A DNA stretch of 64,000 bases from Streptomyces katrae (GCF_002028425.1 NZ_CP020042.1:5865560-5929559); one strand, 5' to 3'. Positions 1 through 10,633 are shown, numbered from the stretch's first letter. Notes: a model not told the origin generated them from the letters alone. Numbers and translations are program-made.

Positions 1-1
1 G

Positions 2-2614
2 GAACACGCACGCACCTGGACCGAACTGGCCTGTCCCGACCCGGCGGGCCTGCTCGACGAGCTCCAGGACTGGACGCGGCACCTCGACGGGCCCTACCCG
101 GCCCGCGCACACGCGGCGCGCGCCCACAGCGCAGCCTCGGTGCGGCTGGCCGACCAGGCGGCCGAAGCCTCACGCCGGACAGCGGAGCTGACGGCGCGCA
201 CCGGCCGGGTCCGCGCGGAGCTGGCCGCGCTGGAGGCAGGCGGCCGACGCGCCCCCCAGCCCCCGCCCACCCGCACACCGGGCCTGCGCGAGCAGCTTCC
301 GGGCGCACCGCTGTGGCGGCTGGTGGACTTCGATGACGGCCTCCCGGACCGGGAGCGCGCCGGGCTGGAGGCGGCACTGGAAGCGTCCGGGCTGCTCGAT
401 GCCTGGATCCTGCCCGACGGCTCGGCCCTGGCTGCGGACGGGCACGACGTACTCCTCTCCCCGGCGACCGGGGCGGTGGCCGGGCCCTCGCTCGGCGGGC
501 TGCTCCGGCCGGCGATGGACGATGGCGACGCGCAGGCCGCGGCGGTGGGCGAGGACACGGTGGAACGGCTGCTCGCCGCCATCGGCGCGGGAGGGGACAG
601 CGGGGCAGGCACCTGGGCGGCGACCGACGGGCGATTCCGGGTCGGTGCGCTCACCGGCCGCTGGGCCAAGCCCGCCGCCGAATACGTCGGTGAGGGCGCA
701 CGAGAGGCAGCCCGGCGGGCCCGTATCACGGCCCTGAGTGCGGAACTCGACCTGCTCCAGCAGGAGTCGGAAGCCGCCCTGGCACAGGCGGAGGAGGTGG
801 CCGCGCGTCGCCGTGTTCTCGACGGTGAGCTGGCCGCGATACCCGACGAGAGCCCCCTCACCCGGGCGCATGCCCACGTGACCGCCGCCGCCGAGGCGGT
901 ACGCAGGACCCGGCTGCGGCGCGAGGAACGCGCCGCCGACCTCACCGAGGCGGCCGGGCGGGCCGAGCGGGCCGTCACCGAGCTCGCCGAGACGACGGCC
1001 GAACTGGGCCTGCCCGCCGACCGGGAGGGCCTGGCCGCCGTTCGCCGGGCGCACGGCTCCCTCGCCGTGGCTCTGGCCGCCCTCTGGCCGGCGTTGCGCG
1101 AACGCGGAGAGGCGGCCCGCCAGGCCGAGGAGGAACGCACCGAGGCCGGACAGGCGGGCGAGCGGACTGCCGAACTCGCCCTGAGGGCCGAGGAGGCCGG
1201 GCGGGAGGCAGCGGCCGCGGACGAGCGGCACACCACACTGCGCTCCACGGTCGGCGCGGCCGTAGCCGAACTCCAGCGACGGCTGACCGAGACGGCCGAA
1301 GCCCTGCGTGCTTGCGAGGCCGACCAGAAGGCCACCCGGCAGCGTCACGCCGAGGCCGACCGGGATGCGAGCAAGGCCGAAGGCCACATCGAGCGGCTCG
1401 GGAAGAACCTCGCGGAAGCGGCCGAGACACGCGCGGAAGCCATCGCGGGGCTACAACGGTTCACCACCACCGGCCTGATCGCGGTCGCCCTGCCCGACCT
1501 CCAGGTGCCCGACGCCGGAGACGGCCCCTGGGCGGCAACCCCCGCCATCGCGCTCGCCCGTGCCATCGAAGCGGGTCTGTCGTCGGCCGACGACTCGGAC
1601 GGGGCGTGGGAACGCGTACAGCGCCGCCTGAGCGAGGAACTCAAGACCCTCCAGGACACACTGTCCCGGCACGGCCACACCGCCTCCGCCCGCATGGTGG
1701 AGGACGGCATGGTCGTCGACATCGTCTACCAGGGCCGCGAGCGGGCCGTCCCCGAACTCGCCTCGGCGCTCACCGCCGAAGTCGGTGAGCTCACCCGCAT
1801 CCTGTCCGCCCGCGAACGGGAAATCCTCGAAACCCACCTCATCACCGAGGTCGCGGGCACCCTCCAGGAGCTCATCGGGGCCGCCGAGCGTCAGGTGCGG
1901 GACATGAACGCCGAGCTGGAGGACCGCCCCACCTCCACCGGAATGAAACTGCGGCTCATCTGGCGGGCCTCCCGCAAGGCCCCCTCCGGACTCGCCCAGG
2001 CCCGAGAGCGCCTGCGCCAGTCCGCCGACGCCTGGACGGCGGAGGACCGTGCTGCCGTCGGGGAGTTCCTGCAGGCCCAGATCGCCCGGCAGCAGACCGA
2101 CGACACCTCCGGCAGCTGGCTCGAATACCTCACAGCCGCGCTCGACTACCGGTCCTGGCACGAATTCGGGGTCGAGCGGCACCAGCACGGCCGCTGGGTC
2201 CCGGCCACCGGCCCGGCCTCGGGCGGCGAGCGGGTCCTCGCCGTCTCCGTGCCGCTGTTCGCCGCGGCCTCGTCGCACTACGCGAGCGCGGGCAGCCCGC
2301 ACGCCCCGCGCCTGGTCACCCTCGACGAGGCGTTCGCGGGCGTCGACGACGACTCGCGGGCCAAGTGCCTGGGTCTCCTCCAGGCCTTCGACCTGGACGT
2401 CGTCATGACCAGCGAGCGCGAATGGGCCTGCTATCCCCAGGTCCCCGGCATCGCCATCGCCCAGTTGTCCCGGATCGACGAGGTGGCGGCGGTACTCGTC
2501 ACCCGCTGGGAATGGGACGGCACACGTCGGCTCCGCCGCGAGGACCCGGTACGGCCGCCGGATCGCACGGACGCAGCGGCGGAAGCGGCCGGACCGGAGC
2601 CGCTGTGGAAGTGA
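2..2614 (+). CDS. jetC: Wadjet type II SMC-like ATPase JetC (TIGR02680 family), 5' end outside the window
   Basis: The first base of the window is already inside this frame, so only the last 870 residues are visible and the N-terminal Walker A is missing. The visible part is mostly long Ala/Glu/Arg-rich coiled coil. The C-terminal ATPase half follows: an ABC signature SGGER (bases 2219-2233) and a Walker B with the catalytic acidic pair, VTLDEAFAGVDDDSR (about 2316-2360). Long coiled coil plus SbcC/MukB-like head is the JetC layout. In type II Wadjet, JetC acts with JetA and JetB as an SMC-type complex that recognises closed circular plasmid DNA for cleavage by JetD. JetA and JetB are expected just upstream, outside the window. 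The stop overlaps the next start, as expected for one operon. Confidence 0.85.
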   Translation, partial: EHARTWTELACPDPAGLLDELQDWTRHLDGPYPARAHAARAHSAASVRLADQAAEASRRTAELTARTGRVRAELAALEAGGRRAPQPPPTRTPGLREQLPGAPLWRLVDFDDGLPDRERAGLEAALEASGLLDAWILPDGSALAADGHDVLLSPATGAVAGPSLGGLLRPAMDDGDAQAAAVGEDTVERLLAAIGAGGDSGAGTWAATDGRFRVGALTGRWAKPAAEYVGEGAREAARRARITALSAELDLLQQESEAALAQAEEVAARRRVLDGELAAIPDESPLTRAHAHVTAAAEAVRRTRLRREERAADLTEAAGRAERAVTELAETTAELGLPADREGLAAVRRAHGSLAVALAALWPALRERGEAARQAEEERTEAGQAGERTAELALRAEEAGREAAAADERHTTLRSTVGAAVAELQRRLTETAEALRACEADQKATRQRHAEADRDASKAEGHIERLGKNLAEAAETRAEAIAGLQRFTTTGLIAVALPDLQVPDAGDGPWAATPAIALARAIEAGLSSADDSDGAWERVQRRLSEELKTLQDTLSRHGHTASARMVEDGMVVDIVYQGRERAVPELASALTAEVGELTRILSAREREILETHLITEVAGTLQELIGAAERQVRDMNAELEDRPTSTGMKLRLIWRASRKAPSGLAQARERLRQSADAWTAEDRAAVGEFLQAQIARQQTDDTSGSWLEYLTAALDYRSWHEFGVERHQHGRWVPATGPASGGERVLAVSVPLFAAASSHYASAGSPHAPRLVTLDEAFAGVDDDSRAKCLGLLQAFDLDVVMTSEREWACYPQVPGIAIAQLSRIDEVAAVLVTRWEWDGTRRLRREDPVRPPDRTDAAAEAAGPEPLWK

Positions 2615-3849
2615 CCCCTGACGGTGCGCCCGTCGACGACGCCAGGCTGCGCCGCCTCCTGGGAGATCCCGGCCTCGCATGGTTGGTCGACCGTGCGCGC
2701 CGGCGCCTGGAGCGTGAACAGCCCCTCACCGGCCCGGTGTCACTCAGCGCGCCCACGTCGTCCCAGCGGGCGTCGGCCGAGCGGCTCCTGGGCCGCTCTC
2801 CCGGCAGCGGGCGTTCCCTGAGCGTCCGGCTCGACGAGGTGGACGCCGTCCTGCGCCGCAGCGGTATCAGCCCCGCCGGCCTGGCCCCGGCGTTGGAGGC
2901 GCTCACCGGGCCGATCGTCGCCCTCGGCCCGGCCCGTGAGGCCGAGGACCTGGCCTGGCAGGAGGCCTACGCTCCGATCGACGCCCTCGCGGACCATTTT
3001 CCGGCACTCGCGGCCTGGGCCGCCCGGCTCCGCGGCGACGGTCTCGTACGGCGCCTCGCAGGCACTCCCGCCGCAGCACGTGCCCTCCTCGACCAGACGG
3101 CCGTCGTCCTCGGCTCGCTGCCCATGGACCCTCCCGTGTCACTCCCCGCCTTCGCGGCCCGGCGGCTCGGCAGTGCCCACGCCCTGGACGACGGCGCACC
3201 CTTGGCCACGATCACCCTGTCGGGTATCCGAGCCCTGACGGGCTTCCCCGACGGGACGGGTACCGAATGGCGTCGGGAGGCTTGGGCGTCGGCGGGCCTG
3301 CTGCGCGACGAGCTGTCCTCCACGGTCCTCACCCTGAACCTGCGGGGCACGCCCGCGCTGGACTGGATGGCCGACGCGGGCGAGCCGTCCGTGCTGACCC
3401 TGCGGCAGCTGATCCGCAGGCCGCCCGCCTCGACCGCCTCGGCCGTTCGGATCTGCGAGAACCCGGCGGTACTCGCCGCGGCGGCCGAAGCGTACGGCCC
3501 GCGCTGCGTGTCACTGGTGTGTCTCCAGGGACAGCCGTCCGCTGCCGCTCTCCTCCTTCTCCGGCAGCTGCACGAGGGCGGGGCAACGCTCCATTACCAC
3601 GGGGACTTCGACTGGGGCGGCCTGCGCATCGCCTCGGCCCTGCTGCGCCGTGTTCCGTGGCAGCCCTGGCGCTACACGGCTGCCGACTACCGAGCCGCAG
3701 CGCTCGCAAGCCCTGACGGTTTGCCGCCACTCGCCGGACAGCCGACCGAGGCTCCCTGGGACCCGGATCTGAAACAGGCCCTCTTGGAGCGGGGCGTCCG
3801 CGTCGAGGAGGAGACGCTCCTCGACGTGTTGCTGTCCGACCTCGCGTGA
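2605..3849 (+). CDS. jetD: Wadjet type II nuclease subunit JetD (TIGR02679, DUF3323/DUF2399, Toprim)
   Basis: A protein of about 414 aa. The C-terminal half has the Toprim layout: a Glu in VRICENPAVL (near base 3455) and a DxD-type motif in HYHGDFDWGGLRIA (about 3592-3633). JetD is the DNA-cleaving subunit of Wadjet and acts with the JetABC complex on plasmid DNA. Two GTG starts are possible. GTG 2605 has GGAG five bases upstream. GTG 2611 makes a GTGA overlap with the jetC stop. I chose 2605, and the product differs by only two residues. Translational coupling to jetC is clear either way. It converges with the helicase gene 70 bases downstream. Confidence 0.85.
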   Translation: MEVTPDGAPVDDARLRRLLGDPGLAWLVDRARRRLEREQPLTGPVSLSAPTSSQRASAERLLGRSPGSGRSLSVRLDEVDAVLRRSGISPAGLAPALEALTGPIVALGPAREAEDLAWQEAYAPIDALADHFPALAAWAARLRGDGLVRRLAGTPAAARALLDQTAVVLGSLPMDPPVSLPAFAARRLGSAHALDDGAPLATITLSGIRALTGFPDGTGTEWRREAWASAGLLRDELSSTVLTLNLRGTPALDWMADAGEPSVLTLRQLIRRPPASTASAVRICENPAVLAAAAEAYGPRCVSLVCLQGQPSAAALLLLRQLHEGGATLHYHGDFDWGGLRIASALLRRVPWQPWRYTAADYRAAALASPDGLPPLAGQPTEAPWDPDLKQALLERGVRVEEETLLDVLLSDLA

Positions 3850-3919
3850 CGGTTCCCGTCCACATCATTCCTGGGACGCATCACGCGGGGCCTGGCCGGT
3901 CGTCCGTGGTCTGAACTCG

Positions 3920-6900
3920 TCAGGCACCATCCGCGGGCATCAGGAAGCCGTCCGCTTCGCGGACCGCCCCCTTCGCCACGAGCTCGTCCACATCGCTCGT
4001 GAGTGCATCCCGGATGTCAGGGCCCAGCCGGGTCCACCCGAAGAAGCGTGCGACCTCGCGGAGCAGCTCCTCCCGGTGAACGCCCGGGCTTTCCCCGACC
4101 ACGTGCCCCACGACGAGCCGCCGCTCGACCGACGGGACCTGCCCGACCTTGCGCGCCATGGTCGGGGTCGGGGTGCGAGCGAAGGCGGGCTCTCGGTCAG
4201 GAAGGTCATACGCCTCGCCGACGCGCACGATCTGGCCCGCGGAGGTGATCCTCCGCAGCGCTCGACGCACCGAGTCCCGGACCACCGCGCCCGCTCTCGA
4301 GATACCCCACGCCGAACGCACCCGGGTGAGGATCAGGTCCTCCGTCATCGGGCCCTCGGCCTTGATCACGGAGAGGGCGACGTCGGCGACGACCCCCACG
4401 GCGTCCGGGTCCTGCAGCTCCGCATGCCGCATGCCGCGGCGCTCGGCGGACGTGATCCGCAGGTTGACCAGCTGGACGTCCCCGAGCTCCTCGTACGCCC
4501 GGCTCCACTTCGGCGGCCCGTCGTCCAGCGCCACGAACGTCACCGCCGGCCCCGTGTCCGCCGTCGTGTCCGGAGCGGCAGGTGCCTCTGCAGGCGTCCC
4601 CTCGGTGACCGGCTGCTGCGGCATCACCTGAAACGGGTCCCGTGCGCACGCCCCCTCCACCGCGGCGCGCAGGCGGGCGATCGCGTCCCGGCGGTTGCGG
4701 TACCAATCGGTGCCCCAGATGCGGTGCAGCTTCCAGCCGAGGTCGCGCAGCACGGCTTCCCGCAGCCGGTCGCGGTCGCGGGCCGCACGCGAGGAGTGGT
4801 ACATGACGCCGTCGCACTCGATGCCGAGGGCGTAGCTGCCCGGGGCGGCGGGGTGGCGTACCGCCATGTCGATGCGGAAACCGGCGACACCGACCTGGGG
4901 CTGTACGGAGTAGCCCCAGTCGCGCAGAACGGCCAGGACCTCTTCCTCGAAGGGGCTCTCCGGAGCGGCATCCGGGTCGGCCGCGGCCGTCGCCAGGATG
5001 TGGGGGCCGTGCTCGGCGTACTGGAGGTAGCGCTTCAGGTGCTGGACGCTCTTGTTGGTGCTGTCGGCCAGCTCGGAACCATGGAACGAGGCGATGACCT
5101 CCATGCGCCGCCGCGCGCGGGTCACGGCGACGTTGAGACGGCGCCAGCCGCCTTCCCTGTTGATGGGGCCGAACGTCGAGAGCAGCTTGCCCCGGTGGTC
5201 CGGGCCATAGCCGACGGACAGGATGACGACGTCGCGCTCGTCGCCCTGGACGGTCTCCAGGTTCTTGACGAAGAAGCCGTCGAGGCGGTCCTCGGTGAAG
5301 AAGTGATCGAGGTCGGGCCGGGCGGTTCGTGCCTTCTGCACCGCGTCCTCGATGGCCTCGGCCTGTGCCTTGGACAGGGCGACCACACCCAGGCTGAGCC
5401 CCGGCCTGGTGGCGAAGTGGTGGATCACGCGCTGCGCGACTGCCGCCGCCTCGCCCGGGTTGTTGCTTCGGCCGCCCCGGTCGTAGACACCGTCGGCCTT
5501 GAAGAACTCGACGCCGAGGTCCGGGCTCTGCTCGTACGCGCCCGGGAAGGTCACCATGGTGTTGTCGTAGAAGTCGTTGTTGCTGAAGGCGATGAGGTTC
5601 TCGTGGCGGCTCCGGTAGTGCCACCGCAACGGCAGGCCGCGCAGCACGCCGCTGGCCTTGCAGGCGTCGAGCACGGACTCGAAGTTGTCCGCGCCCTCCT
5701 CGTCCCACTCGTCATCGTCGTCGCCGTCGCTGCCGGCGCTGAAGAACGAGGTCGGCGGCAGCTGCTTCTGGTCACCGGCCACGATGAGCGCACTGCCGCG
5801 GTAGACGGAGTTCACCGCGTCCTGCGGCAGTACCTGGGAGGCCTCGTCGAAGATGACGACGTCGAATCGGAAGTCGGGCGGCAGGAACTGGCTGACCGTC
5901 AGCGGGCTCATCATGAAGCAGGGCTTGATGAGCCGCACGACATCCCGCGTCTCACCGAGCAGCTGGCGTACCGGCTTGTGGCGGCGCTTGAGCTGTGACT
6001 GCCGGCGCAGCTCGGCTGCGGGGCCGATGTTGGTTCGGCGGGGGCGGCGGGCATTGCATGCCGCGATGACCTCGGCGTGCGCCGCCTCGACGAGGGCGCG
6101 GTCCGCGTCCCGGAACCGCTCGACGAGCTGATCGCGGTCCACTGCGCGCATCGGCTTGAGCCGGGCGTCGAGTCCGAGACGTCGTTCGATCCAGGCGGTA
6201 AGGACCGCTCGTTCGACGGAGGCAGGGAAGTCGGCTGCGGACACGCCACGCTGAGCGAGCTGGGAGGGCAGCCCGTCCAGGCCGTACCGTCTCAGCTGCC
6301 TGAGGGCGTCGGAGCAGGTGGTCCACGCCTCGGGGCCGAAGGGGTCGTCGTCCAGCCGGGACAGGCAGGTCGCGGCAGCGGGCAGCGACTCCCGGAGCTC
6401 GCGCTGCAGGAGGCGGCCGCGCTGCACGTCGAAGTGTCCGACGAGATCGTCCCGCTGGCGCTGCCATTCGTCGTGGCGGTCCGCCACGGACGTCTCGGCG
6501 GGTGCGTCCAGCATCAGCCGGGCCGCTGGGACGGACAGCGGGGCCGCGTGGCTTCCGTGTGCGGTCCGGCGAACCTGCTGGGACCAGTCCAGGGCGTCGA
6601 GTACGGCTCCCTTGTCGGTTGCCGTCCCCTGGTAGAGGTCACCGAGCAGCTCCCCGTGACGGGGGGCGTCGTCGTCGAACCGCGCCACGGCTGCCCGCGC
6701 GTCGGCTACTGCTGTCACCGCCTGCCGCGCCCGCGAGAGGGACAGTCCGCCGTCGGTGTCGGCCACGCGGGCCACGGCGTGGAGGAGGTCGGCAGCGTCC
6801 TCGAAGGGTTCGACGTGGGCGCGCAGCCAGCGCGCAGCGTCGGGCATCGGGCCGGCGAGCAGGTGCGCGCCCGCGGCCGCGAGGTGCGGCTGACCGGCGT

Positions 6901-9900
6901 ATTCCCGCCAAGTGTGCAGGTCGGTACGGATCTGCGGCTCCGTCTGTCGCACAAGGGTGTGCGGAACGGGACGTCCGTCGGCGAGGAAACGGATGAGGCG
7001 TGCCCGGCGTGTGGGATCGGCGAGCGTGTCCGGCGCCAGCCGCTCCACGGTGTGCGCCGCTTCCAGGGCGTCCTGAAGCGCGGCAGTGTCGACGCCGTCG
7101 GCGGACGCGTAACGGCCGAGCAGCTTGCGCTGCTCCTCGTCGGCGCAGCCGCCCGGGGCGGATCGTTGGATGCCCCAGGCCCGGTGCAGGAGTTCGGGGA
7201 TGCCGCTCCGTTCCGGCGCTGCGTCGGATGAATCCGCGCGCAGCTCGGCGGGGTCGGTGCTCAGCCCCTGGTACCAGGAACCGCAGAGGCGACGATGAGC
7301 CTCCTCCTCAGCGGCAAACCCGGCGGTCTCCCGCCGGCCCTCCTGTGCGGCGCCGATCGCCGCCCGTGCGCCTGCGAGCGTGTACGCGAAGCCGGGTCCG
7401 TCGTCGCGACGGCCGAGGGAGGCGGCTGTGTCGATGAGGTCGACGGCCCGGGCGATCGGATCCAGGTGGTCGCGCAGCCAGCGGGCAGCGTAGGCCGGAG
7501 AGCACTTGGCGAGCTCGTCCGCGACCGGGGCCAGGCGGGGGCGTGTCAGATCCTGCCGCCAGGTGTTCAGATCCTCGCTCAGGGCCCGGCAGTGCTCCAG
7601 CAGTTCCGGGGCCGGGGTGTGGCCGTCGGCGATCTGGGCGGCCAGCAGGCCGCGGCGGTGCGGGTCCAGGACCGTGTCCGGCGCGAGCCGGTGTACGGCG
7701 CCGGCGTGCGCCAGTGCCGCCTCCAAGGCGGGCACGTCGGGCAGCTCCGCCCCGGCGTAGTGTCCGAGAAGAGCGGCATGCGTACGGGCGAGAGACCGCA
7801 GCCGGCTGTGGGCCGTGTGCCAGTCGAGGGCGAGCGGCAACCGGGCGTACAGCTCGCTGCGCCACGAGCCCGCGACCGTCAGCGCACCGAGTGCCTTGCG
7901 GTCTGCGCGCACCGCGCCGGACAGCAGGCCGCCGATTCCGCGCGAGCCTTCGGACAGGCGGCCTATCAGGTCCGGCAGTCCGGGGAAGACGGCGGTCTCG
8001 GGCCGGAAGACGTCCTGCGCAGCCCGCTCGGCCTCAGCGAGCCGGTGTGCGGCGTCGGAGATCTCCGTGCAGGCTTCCCGTACCCGGGACATCACCTGCG
8101 GGTCGAGCCATGTGCCGAGCATCCGGTGGGAGGCCGTGGCCAGCTCCACGAGAGCGATGAGCTCCTCGGCCTCCTGCGTGCTTCTCGGACGGTCAAGCCC
8201 GAGGAGCCTGGCCGTGGCCGCGGCGTGCTGCTCGGCCGATTCGAGGGTCGCCCCCAGGCTCGCGAACCAATCGGAGAGCTCCGCGGCCTGCGTACGGGTC
8301 AGAGCGCTCAGGTCCAGGCCACGCGGTTCCAGTCCGCCAAGGCCCCGCTCGGACGCCGGTGGTTCCGTGTCGAGCGTGGCGGGGATCGAGGCCCAGCCGG
8401 GTCCGGCCTCCGCGGTCGCGCGTGCTTGTGCGGCCAAAACCGTGTCACGGCGGGCGAAGAACGCGCGCAGTCCGTCGGCGACGACGTTGACCGCGGCCTT
8501 GTCGGCTTCGGATGCTCCCCCGGGCACAAGCCACTGTTCGAGGGGCCGGTGGTCGGCGCCCGCGAGTGCGACGACGTCGCAGAGGTCTTCCGCTGCCGCG
8601 ACGCTGCCCGGGATGTCCAGCCCAAGCTGCTGTGCGACCTCGGCAAGGCTGCGGTGCGTATGCTCAAGGCCGTCCGCGGTCGTCTCGAACGCGTGGGCCA
8701 GCTCGTTCGCACGCTCCTCCGACAGCTCGGAGGGATCGATACCGGCCGGAGAGAGCGCGGGCAGGGCACGTTCGGCTTCGCTCGGCACGGGGGTGAGCTG
8801 CGGCGAGAGTTCCTCCCAACGCTCCCCGGCCGCGGAGCGGGCGGTGGCCTGCGCCCTGACCACCTTCTTCAGCGCGGAGAGGAAGCCGTCCACCGGGCTC
8901 GCCACCGTGTCGGCGAAGTCGGCGCTGGTCAGCCAGGCCTCGGGCACCGGACGGCGTGACCCGATGAGCGCGAGGAGCTTGATGAGCCGGCGGACGCCGT
9001 CCTCCTCCTCGATCGGCTCGCCGTCTTCCGAGAGGTCCTGGTAGCGCGCCACCGCCGCGGCGAGCCCGTCCCGGGCGGCCATGGCCTGTTCGAGCGCCGG
9101 ACGGGGATGCGGACTGCCGGCCTTCAGGTCCCGCCAGGGGAAGGACGGATCCGCGACCGCCTGCCAGGCGTCGGCAATGGTCTTGGTCGCCTCGATGATG
9201 AGGTGCAGGTCCTGTCCGCTGAGTGCTGCGGGGTCGAACACCTTCTGCTGACGGGAGCCCCCGTCGGACTCCGAAGCCAGGAATGCCACATGCGCCTCGG
9301 ACAGCCGCCCGACCCTCCCGATCACGTCGTGCAGGCTCTGGCCGAGTGGCTGGCTGACCTCGTTCATCGCCTCGGCATAGGCGCTGAGGGCCTCGCGTGC
9401 CTCGCGGGCCCGGGCGACCGCCTCCTGGGAGAGCCGTGGGGCTCGGGGCTCCTCCTCCAGGGCCCTGCCCAGCTCCTGAGCGACGGCCCGGCGGCTGGTG
9501 TTGTGGCTGTGCAGGGGCAGGGCGTACGAATCGAGCCCGACGGACTTCAGCCGATCCAGCACCACGTCGAGCGCGGCAGCCTTCTCACTGACGAACAGCA
9601 CGCTGCGGCCCGCGTGCATCAGGCCGGCGATCATGTTGGTGATCGTCTGGCTCTTACCCGTACCCGGAGGGCCGTCGAGCACGAAGGACTGCCCGGCGAC
9701 AGCGGCCGCGACGGCCTGACGCTGCGACGCATCGGCATCGAGGACGAGCGGGCTGTCCTCCGGCGGACTGAGCTCGTCGATCCGGTCGGTGTCGATCTCC
9801 TCGAAGTCGAAGCGGTCCGACGCCAGTCCCGCCTTGGGACCGAGCGCCACCGCCCGTACGAGGTCGCTGTTCAGGATGCGGGCCTCGTTGTCCAGCAGGT

Positions 9901-10633
9901 CCTGGTACATCGACTCCTTGTGGGAGGCGAAGAGCGCCAGCACCACGCGCCTCGAAACCTCCCACGCCTTTTTACCCGCCACTGCGTGGGTGACCGCGTC
10001 GAGCACGGCGTCGAGGTCGGTCGGATCCTGTTCCGTGACGGGCGACCAGTCGATGAGGAACTGCTCCAGCTTGACCCTGAGCGCAGGGTTGAGACGCGGT
10101 TCCTCGTCGTCGTTGGCCACCAGGCGGACTCGTCCGTTGCTCAGCCGCTCGATCCGCACGGGGAGGAGAAGGATCGGCGCATCGCTGCTCGTCGATGCGC
10201 CGTCCTCACGCCAGCGGAGGATGCCGACGCCCAACTGGAGCGTCCACAGGCCGTAGTCGTTGAAGAGCTGGGTGGACTTGCTGCGCAGGCTTGTCAGCGC
10301 ACGGAGGAGCGCCGGGCCCGTCGTCTTCTGGGTGACGATCCCGGAGGCGGCCCCCTGCCGTTCGGCGAGGCGGGTTGGTGCCGGGGCCCCCTCAGGGTTC
10401 TCGGCGTCGGGGTCCTCGTCGGGCAGCGGCGCGAACTCCCAGCCGCGTTCCAGACCGGCGACGAGTTCCCCGGCGGGCGGATGCGAGATCTCCAGGGTCG
10501 CCGCCTTGGTGTGCCTGAAGTTGAGGAGCCGATTGCGGCCGCTCAGGTCGACGAGCGACGTCCGCCAGTTGGCCAGGATCGATTTGAACCGTTCCAGCTC
10601 TTCACCGCCGCCGAAAGCACTCGGGTTTGCCAC
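3920..10633 (-). CDS. Giant DUF4011-SF1 helicase with MTES_1575/Vsr-like nuclease and DUF3320 (Hhe-type defence protein)
   Basis: About 2,237 aa. The N-terminus (LVDLSGRNRLLNF, near residue 30) is the DUF4011 signature. Walker A GPPGTGKSQT is near residue 320. The Walker B/DEAD-like motif VVIFDEASQVLPQDA is near 1590 and is followed by GDQKQLPP, which is typical of UPF1-like SF1 helicases. Motif VI NVAVTRARRRMEV is near 1830. A PD-(D/E)xK-like nuclease domain (about 1890-1990) has FRIDMAV and LGIECDG. A DUF3320-type C-terminus follows. This order matches the DUF4011-helicase-Vsr proteins reported as the single-gene anti-phage system Hhe. About 1,270 residues of Ala/Arg/Glu-rich, probably helical sequence separate Walker A from Walker B. 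GTG 10633 was chosen because AGGA lies five bases upstream; a GTG at 10699 lacks a good site. Confidence 0.85.
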   Translation of the reverse strand: MANPSAFGGGEELERFKSILANWRTSLVDLSGRNRLLNFRHTKAATLEISHPPAGELVAGLERGWEFAPLPDEDPDAENPEGAPAPTRLAERQGAASGIVTQKTTGPALLRALTSLRSKSTQLFNDYGLWTLQLGVGILRWREDGASTSSDAPILLLPVRIERLSNGRVRLVANDDEEPRLNPALRVKLEQFLIDWSPVTEQDPTDLDAVLDAVTHAVAGKKAWEVSRRVVLALFASHKESMYQDLLDNEARILNSDLVRAVALGPKAGLASDRFDFEEIDTDRIDELSPPEDSPLVLDADASQRQAVAAAVAGQSFVLDGPPGTGKSQTITNMIAGLMHAGRSVLFVSEKAAALDVVLDRLKSVGLDSYALPLHSHNTSRRAVAQELGRALEEEPRAPRLSQEAVARAREAREALSAYAEAMNEVSQPLGQSLHDVIGRVGRLSEAHVAFLASESDGGSRQQKVFDPAALSGQDLHLIIEATKTIADAWQAVADPSFPWRDLKAGSPHPRPALEQAMAARDGLAAAVARYQDLSEDGEPIEEEDGVRRLIKLLALIGSRRPVPEAWLTSADFADTVASPVDGFLSALKKVVRAQATARSAAGERWEELSPQLTPVPSEAERALPALSPAGIDPSELSEERANELAHAFETTADGLEHTHRSLAEVAQQLGLDIPGSVAAAEDLCDVVALAGADHRPLEQWLVPGGASEADKAAVNVVADGLRAFFARRDTVLAAQARATAEAGPGWASIPATLDTEPPASERGLGGLEPRGLDLSALTRTQAAELSDWFASLGATLESAEQHAAATARLLGLDRPRSTQEAEELIALVELATASHRMLGTWLDPQVMSRVREACTEISDAAHRLAEAERAAQDVFRPETAVFPGLPDLIGRLSEGSRGIGGLLSGAVRADRKALGALTVAGSWRSELYARLPLALDWHTAHSRLRSLARTHAALLGHYAGAELPDVPALEAALAHAGAVHRLAPDTVLDPHRRGLLAAQIADGHTPAPELLEHCRALSEDLNTWRQDLTRPRLAPVADELAKCSPAYAARWLRDHLDPIARAVDLIDTAASLGRRDDGPGFAYTLAGARAAIGAAQEGRRETAGFAAEEEAHRRLCGSWYQGLSTDPAELRADSSDAAPERSGIPELLHRAWGIQRSAPGGCADEEQRKLLGRYASADGVDTAALQDALEAAHTVERLAPDTLADPTRRARLIRFLADGRPVPHTLVRQTEPQIRTDLHTWREYAGQPHLAAAGAHLLAGPMPDAARWLRAHVEPFEDAADLLHAVARVADTDGGLSLSRARQAVTAVADARAAVARFDDDAPRHGELLGDLYQGTATDKGAVLDALDWSQQVRRTAHGSHAAPLSVPAARLMLDAPAETSVADRHDEWQRQRDDLVGHFDVQRGRLLQRELRESLPAAATCLSRLDDDPFGPEAWTTCSDALRQLRRYGLDGLPSQLAQRGVSAADFPASVERAVLTAWIERRLGLDARLKPMRAVDRDQLVERFRDADRALVEAAHAEVIAACNARRPRRTNIGPAAELRRQSQLKRRHKPVRQLLGETRDVVRLIKPCFMMSPLTVSQFLPPDFRFDVVIFDEASQVLPQDAVNSVYRGSALIVAGDQKQLPPTSFFSAGSDGDDDDEWDEEGADNFESVLDACKASGVLRGLPLRWHYRSRHENLIAFSNNDFYDNTMVTFPGAYEQSPDLGVEFFKADGVYDRGGRSNNPGEAAAVAQRVIHHFATRPGLSLGVVALSKAQAEAIEDAVQKARTARPDLDHFFTEDRLDGFFVKNLETVQGDERDVVILSVGYGPDHRGKLLSTFGPINREGGWRRLNVAVTRARRRMEVIASFHGSELADSTNKSVQHLKRYLQYAEHGPHILATAAADPDAAPESPFEEEVLAVLRDWGYSVQPQVGVAGFRIDMAVRHPAAPGSYALGIECDGVMYHSSRAARDRDRLREAVLRDLGWKLHRIWGTDWYRNRRDAIARLRAAVEGACARDPFQVMPQQPVTEGTPAEAPAAPDTTADTGPAVTFVALDDGPPKWSRAYEELGDVQLVNLRITSAERRGMRHAELQDPDAVGVVADVALSVIKAEGPMTEDLILTRVRSAWGISRAGAVVRDSVRRALRRITSAGQIVRVGEAYDLPDREPAFARTPTPTMARKVGQVPSVERRLVVGHVVGESPGVHREELLREVARFFGWTRLGPDIRDALTSDVDELVAKGAVREADGFLMPADGA

